Positions 60,005-64,000 of a stretch of 64,000 nt of DNA are shown here, piece after piece; position 1 is the first letter of the stretch; every line of letters starts with the position of its first letter. Source of the stretch: Oscheius sp. JU75 (taxonomy: Eukaryota; Nematoda; Chromadorea; Rhabditida; Rhabditidae); assembly GCA_037178855.1 (NCBI GenBank), contig JASJZC010000006.1, positions 7,006,001-7,070,000 on the forward strand, written 5' to 3'. The notes under the pieces were generated by a model, which was not told the origin of the DNA, did no database searches, and saw nothing but the letters and a program-made list of their open reading frames with translations. The position numbers and the translations under genes were made by a program.

Positions 60005-60292
60005 CGGTCTGCATTAAAGCTAGGGAATTTTGTGAAAACGAACAAATTCGACGATAATGAGCGGGGTAAACCGCGACGTTGAAACAACCCCCAATTTACA
60101 GCAGTTTTATCAGATAAGAAAAGAAAATTACCCATTTTGTGGAATAAATAGCGGTAAAATTGGCTGCTTGACACAGGACATAGTAGAAGCGAAGAATGAC
60201 AGCTGGTCACAAGATAGATCACCAAGAAAATAAGCAGAAGAATACCGGTAACCATAATTAGTAAAAAAAAAAAGTAATATACACAAAGATCA
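60005..60292. other. short spacer between rme-6 and the UBX gene
   Basis: Both flanking genes are on the minus strand. No gene. The short distance (288 bp) between the UBX gene's stop and the rme-6 start would allow an operon. Confidence 0.4.
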
Positions 60293-62148
60293 CTATTTGA
60301 GTTCGACATGAACCATCTCGTTGCGGGAGAAGCCGAGGGCGGAGAGAGTGCGGTCAGCATCGTCGACGGAGAATTCGCGACGGGGGAAGGAAAGAACGAA
60401 CATGTGCTCTTTCGGCGTCAAATTGCGACCGGCTATGAACACGAACAGTGCCTAGATTGTTTGTAAACTGACAAATAGGATGGAATTACCTTTAACTTGC
60501 TCTCGTTCGGAATCTCTATGGTTTCCATCCGGCCATCTGGTAGCTTCATTCGAATACGACAGATCTCTCCGCGAGACGAACGCTCCTGTAGCCATTCGTC
60601 TTTGTCCACCACGCTCAGCATACGCGTCGGCTCATTTAGCACATCTGCAATTGGTATAGGAATCGATCGAACTGGTATCATATTACGTTCGACGCATAAA
60701 CTACCAAAAAAGAATGAAACGAACCCATATATTCCATCTTGGCCTTCTTGCCATTCTGCTCTTCATCTCCGCCTTTTCTTTTCCTCGCAGCACGCTGCAT
60801 TCCTTCCTCGTCGAACATGGCCGACTTGCTACACTCTGGCTAAAACTTGCATTTCCCAGAACACTTCGGAATGGATCGAACCTCAGAAGCGAACTCGGGC
60901 ACATTGCCGAGATGAAAGGCATCTGTATCGACCACGTCGGACGTGCCTTTGAAGAACTTGTCGTGAGCATAGTAGTCGGGGAATTTATCCAAGTATGAAG
61001 TCACTGAAAATGGGGATGAATCGGAAGCTGAAACTAACTCACAGAAGTCACAGATAGTGACGGGATCTTGTTTCTTCATGGTGAATGTTTGAACGAGTTC
61101 TCCGGTTCTGGGATCGAGTATGAAAATCGCCGGAAAGCCTTTTAGTTTGTAGTAGTTGATCAGACGCTGACCGTCTACAGTGTCGTGGCGAACCTGAACT
61201 CTTATTTGTAGGAGAAATGGGCTTTGATCAACCTGCCAGAAGACGAAATTAGTGCTGATAAGCTCCTTGACCCCCTCGTTAGACCAGATGTCGCGATTGA
61301 GCGTCTGACAGGCGAATTCCCTCACGTCCTGCACGTTGACAAGAAGCCATTTTCCCATTTCGGTGGCTATGGCCTTGGCACCCTCGAACGGACCCGTAAA
61401 ACTGATATCGGTTGGGGGCTTGAAGAGATTCTGTAGCATGGATCGATGGTCGACGATCTCCGGAGCTTGGTTTCGGGGCGGATGACGACGATTCGGCTGG
61501 GGATCGAGTCGCTCCAGCTGCTCACGGATGCGCTCGTTATCAACTGGAAATGCTGACAAGGAAGATTATGAAAAGTCACACCTTGATGACGACGAAGGTG
61601 AGCTCTCTGATTGAAAATATTGTCGGCCGGACCAGCCACAGGAGCTACATACTGCGCACTGTATGGAGCATTCATCATTGTACCTCTGGTAGACGGAATG
61701 GGAGCACGAACCTGAATTTTTGAGATTGACAACAAGTTGCAAAAACTAACCGGTTGTTCGTCGTGATTATGATACCCGTTCTTTCCGTTTTTGCTCGAAT
61801 GTTTCGATGTGCTAAGCGGCGCTGCTTTACTCGGTCCTTGAGCAGATTCTGCTTCCTCTTCCTCGTCGTCAGAGAGCATGGCTCTGTAGGAGGAGATGTG
61901 AGAAAGATGGTGTGAAATCGCTTACACATCGTCATTTTCCTGCTGAGCTCCTCCTGCACCCGATTGGGCGAAAAACAAATCGACGGCCATGGCCAGGTCG
62001 AAATGACAGGCTTCCAAATAGTGCGAGATTTTTCTATTAGTTTTACATCCTGAACTTGTGACATTAAGAAATTGAAGTGAGCAAAGGACTGACCAGTAAT
62101 GCTCGCAAACTCCTCAAACAGCTCTCGTCTATTGCTGCCGTTGTCCAT
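60293..62148 (-). CDS. UBXN7-like Cdc48/p97 adaptor (UBA, UAS, UBX)
   Basis: UBXN7-type adaptors link p97/CDC-48 to ubiquitinated substrates and cullin ligases. N-terminal UBA-like segment: MDNGSNRRELFEEFASITG, then CHFDLAMAVDLFFAQSGAGG. A variable linker contains MLSDDEEEEAES. The UAS (thioredoxin-like) domain reads DISFTGPFEGAKAIATEMGK, WLLVNVQDVREFACQTLNRD, IWSNEGVKELISTNFVFWQ, LINYYKLKGFPAIFILDPRT and ELVQTFTMKKQDP. The C-terminal UBX domain reads EICRIRMKLPDGRMETIEIP, EHMFVLSFPRREFSVDDAD, TLSALGFSRNEMVHVELK. Eight or so exons. The order and spacing of domains match UBXN7/Ubx5, not FAF1 or p47. The start ATG is followed directly by the UBA. Confidence 0.9.
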
Positions 62149-62785
62149 TGGCAGAAGCTGAAAAAGCTAAGTGGTGAAAGAAGTATACAATATGAGAAGA
62201 TGAGAATGACAAAAAGGGAAGTAAGTATGTCCTTCATTAGAGTGGCGTGAAGGGCAAAATATAGAGAACAACGTTTTCCGGCTCACGGTCTTTGTCTACC
62301 GTAAACGTCTTTCAAACGTATCCCTTCTCTTCTACTCCCTTTGCAGCTCTTTTCTCCAGCGTTTGCAGCCACGAATAAAAAAAACATTGACAGTTTGTCT
62401 CTTTGGCCGCTGTTTGTAAATTTGGCAATTTCTTTTAATTTTGCGCATGAAACGCAAGGAGAAGGGCAGAAAAGATGAAAGGAACAACAGTGAAACAGGA
62501 GCCGAACGAACTCGGAAACTATAATTTTGAACCAGGAGAAAATTGCCACACCACTTTTTCCGCGTAATTTAAACCATCTTTTTCAAATGCTCTTTCAGTT
62601 TTTGTGAGTGTGAGTTCTCTTCGTTTTTTTTTCACCAGTTTCTGCATTTTATTGTTTAAAAACAGTGCAGTAGCAGTCTGCCTCAATAAAGTAAATCCCG
62701 ATACAAGCATCTGTTCATAAGTAACCCTTCTATCTGTTTTTGATGAGTTTACGCAGACCAATAATTGCTTGCAGAGTAAAAAAAA
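62149..62785. promoter_or_regulatory. bidirectional promoter region
   Basis: 640 bp between two divergent housekeeping-type genes (UBX adaptor left, IFE-4 right), so it must hold both promoters. AT-rich with long T runs near 62620-62640. No specific element identified. Confidence 0.5.
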
Positions 62786-63860
62786 ATGGCCGATTTCGCT
62801 ACCAGTGTCAACTCCATCGATCTCCCGAGCAAAGTGGAGCCCATGTTTGTGGTATGCATGCTTTTCCTGCTTCAAACGAAAGATTTTTCAGGAAGAAATG
62901 CCCGTCGGGGCCCAGGAGCATCCCCTCGAGCACACCTACATATTTTCCTATTTCTTCCGGCCGAAGGCCTTCAATCCTGAAGAATATTCGCAGTTTGTTC
63001 AGCCGATAGCCGCCGTGAAGTCAATCGAACAGTTCTGGAATGTTTATGGTCATCTGCAGCGGCCTCAGGGTTGGTTTCTCTCCCACTTTTTTAAAATGCA
63101 GTTATTTAGAGTTCGAAAAGGGTAGCGATAATAAGACAGATCTACACTTCTTCAAGAAGGGAATCAAGCCGGTCTGGGAAGACCCGAGTAATGTCAATGG
63201 AGGAAAGTGGATATTGCGTGTGAAAAAGGTAAACGCTCTCCTATTTTACCACCACAGCAAAACGCTCAGGGCTTATCCAATCGTCTTTGGGAGAACCTCT
63301 TGCTGGCCATAATCGGAGAACAGTTCCTAGTCGGTGAAGAAATCTGCGGAGCCGTCTGCTCCATCAGGAACCAGGAAGATATCATTTCGCTTTGGAGCAG
63401 GTAATTAAAATTTTATGTTTCCACAACATTAATGGAATTTAGAACCGCTAGTGACAAAGGTGTAGTTGTTCGAATTCGAGATGCCCTTCAGCGTCAGCTC
63501 CATCTGCCTGAGAATGCCGTTTTGGAATACAAGTTGCATAATGATTGTCTGAAGTAAGTTTCGACGTTTTCACTGCATGCTTCTTTTGTTTTTTTGGCAC
63601 TAATGGTTTTTCTAGTAGTGGACGCTCTGGGAGAGATTCTTCTGCTTATGTGTCCCACGGTTACTGCATGCACCTTCTCCTTTGTTGCAAAATGTCATGT
63701 CTTCCCCAATCACTGCCTCCTGAATGTTCAACGTCTACTGAACCCTCTCAGAGCATCCACTGCATCTAGAAAAACATCAAAATTTTATTAGAAATTGTTC
63801 TTTTCCTACAGGGACTATCGCAAACATGTTAAGGGACCAAAGCAGCTACCGACACGCTAG
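62786..63860 (+). CDS. ife-4: cap-binding protein, eIF4E2/4EHP type (IFE-4)
   Basis: eIF4E-family protein that binds the mRNA cap and regulates translation of selected messages. Start MADFATSVNSIDLPSKVEPM; then HPLEHTYIFSYFFRPKAFNP, AAVKSIEQFWNVYGHLQRP, LHFFKKGIKPVWEDPSNVNG, GGKWILRVKK, NRLWENLLLAIIGEQFLVGE, EICGAVCSIRNQEDIISLWS, RIRDALQRQLHLPENAVLEY and the end DYRKHVKGPKQLPTR. The WED motif and the downstream Trp of the cap sandwich are kept; Tyr replaces Trp in the first cap-contact position (HPLEHTY), as in 4EHP. The VGEEICGAV and NQEDIISLW blocks fit 4EHP/IFE-4 better than IFE-1, 2, 3 or 5. Six exons. ATTAAA near 63990 may be the poly(A) signal. Confidence 0.94.
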
Positions 63861-64000
63861 CTACGCCAACACCCGTCGCATGTAGCAGACCATTTCCGAT
63901 CACAAGAGATTCTTCGTCTCCACTTCCTCCTCCGGTTTTTCATGACGTTGTTGATTTGTTTTTTTCTTTCTCCGCTTTATGTCTGAAATTAAACCGTTTT

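Noticed and set aside
1647-62300. Recurrent TACCGTA/TACGGTA words in non-coding DNA
   Set aside because: About eleven counted by eye against roughly eight expected in 64 kb; not clearly enriched.
1-64000. CRISPR arrays, prokaryotic operons, transposase or viral genes
   Set aside because: None seen; gene structure is eukaryotic throughout.

Overview
This window is a stretch of a chromadorean, rhabditid-type nematode nuclear genome. The evidence is in the sequence itself. Genes are split by many short introns (about 40-60 nt) that end in TTTCAG or TTTTAG. Several start codons sit a few bases after a polypyrimidine-AG, as expected for spliced-leader acceptors. The gene families are typical of nematodes: an Str-type chemoreceptor, VWA-CUB secreted proteins, a ShK-type secreted protein, a CAACAAFF-type nuclear receptor, an MSP-domain pseudogene, a Sec14-GOLD protein, RME-6 and IFE-4. 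No prokaryotic, viral or transposase gene was recognised. From memory only, several of the C. elegans relatives (ceh-36/ceh-37, odr-7, rme-6, ife-4, prx-1, PEPT) lie on the X chromosome.

Left part (1-14.6 kb): a CRAL-TRIO/GOLD lipid-binding protein (minus strand, cut by the window edge); a PEX1 gene reduced to its C-terminal AAA half; DNA ligase I with a presequence-like N-terminus and a likely nested gene on the opposite strand in its largest intron; Mediator subunit MED31; a Canopy-family ER protein followed by a decayed second copy; and a minus-strand gene of uncertain family, possibly with a BEN domain, that has a 1.3 kb intron.

Middle part (14.6-30 kb): a gene-poor stretch with a long imperfect inverted repeat, two tandem VWA-CUB secreted proteins, a seven-transmembrane chemoreceptor, a ShK-type secreted protein, and a nuclear receptor with a long N-terminus, one DNA-binding domain and little after it (ODR-7-like layout).

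30-44.5 kb holds two tandem Otx-class (K50) homeobox genes with large non-coding flanks. The DNA between them has ten TAATCC/GGATTA sites, the preferred target of K50 homeodomains. An ODR-7-like receptor next to a CEH-36/CEH-37-like pair would put regulators of olfactory neuron identity side by side, beside a chemoreceptor gene. Two small minus-strand genes follow, one resembling the Ragulator subunit LAMTOR4.

Right part (45.8-64 kb): a divergent intron-containing histone H2A, a stomatin, a broken MSP-domain gene, a PEPT proton/oligopeptide transporter, an unrecognised conserved gene, the Rab5 exchange factor RME-6, a UBXN7-like Cdc48 adaptor, and the cap-binding protein IFE-4/4EHP transcribed divergently from it. 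All coordinates of spliced genes run from first to last recognised coding base; exon joins were worked out by hand.
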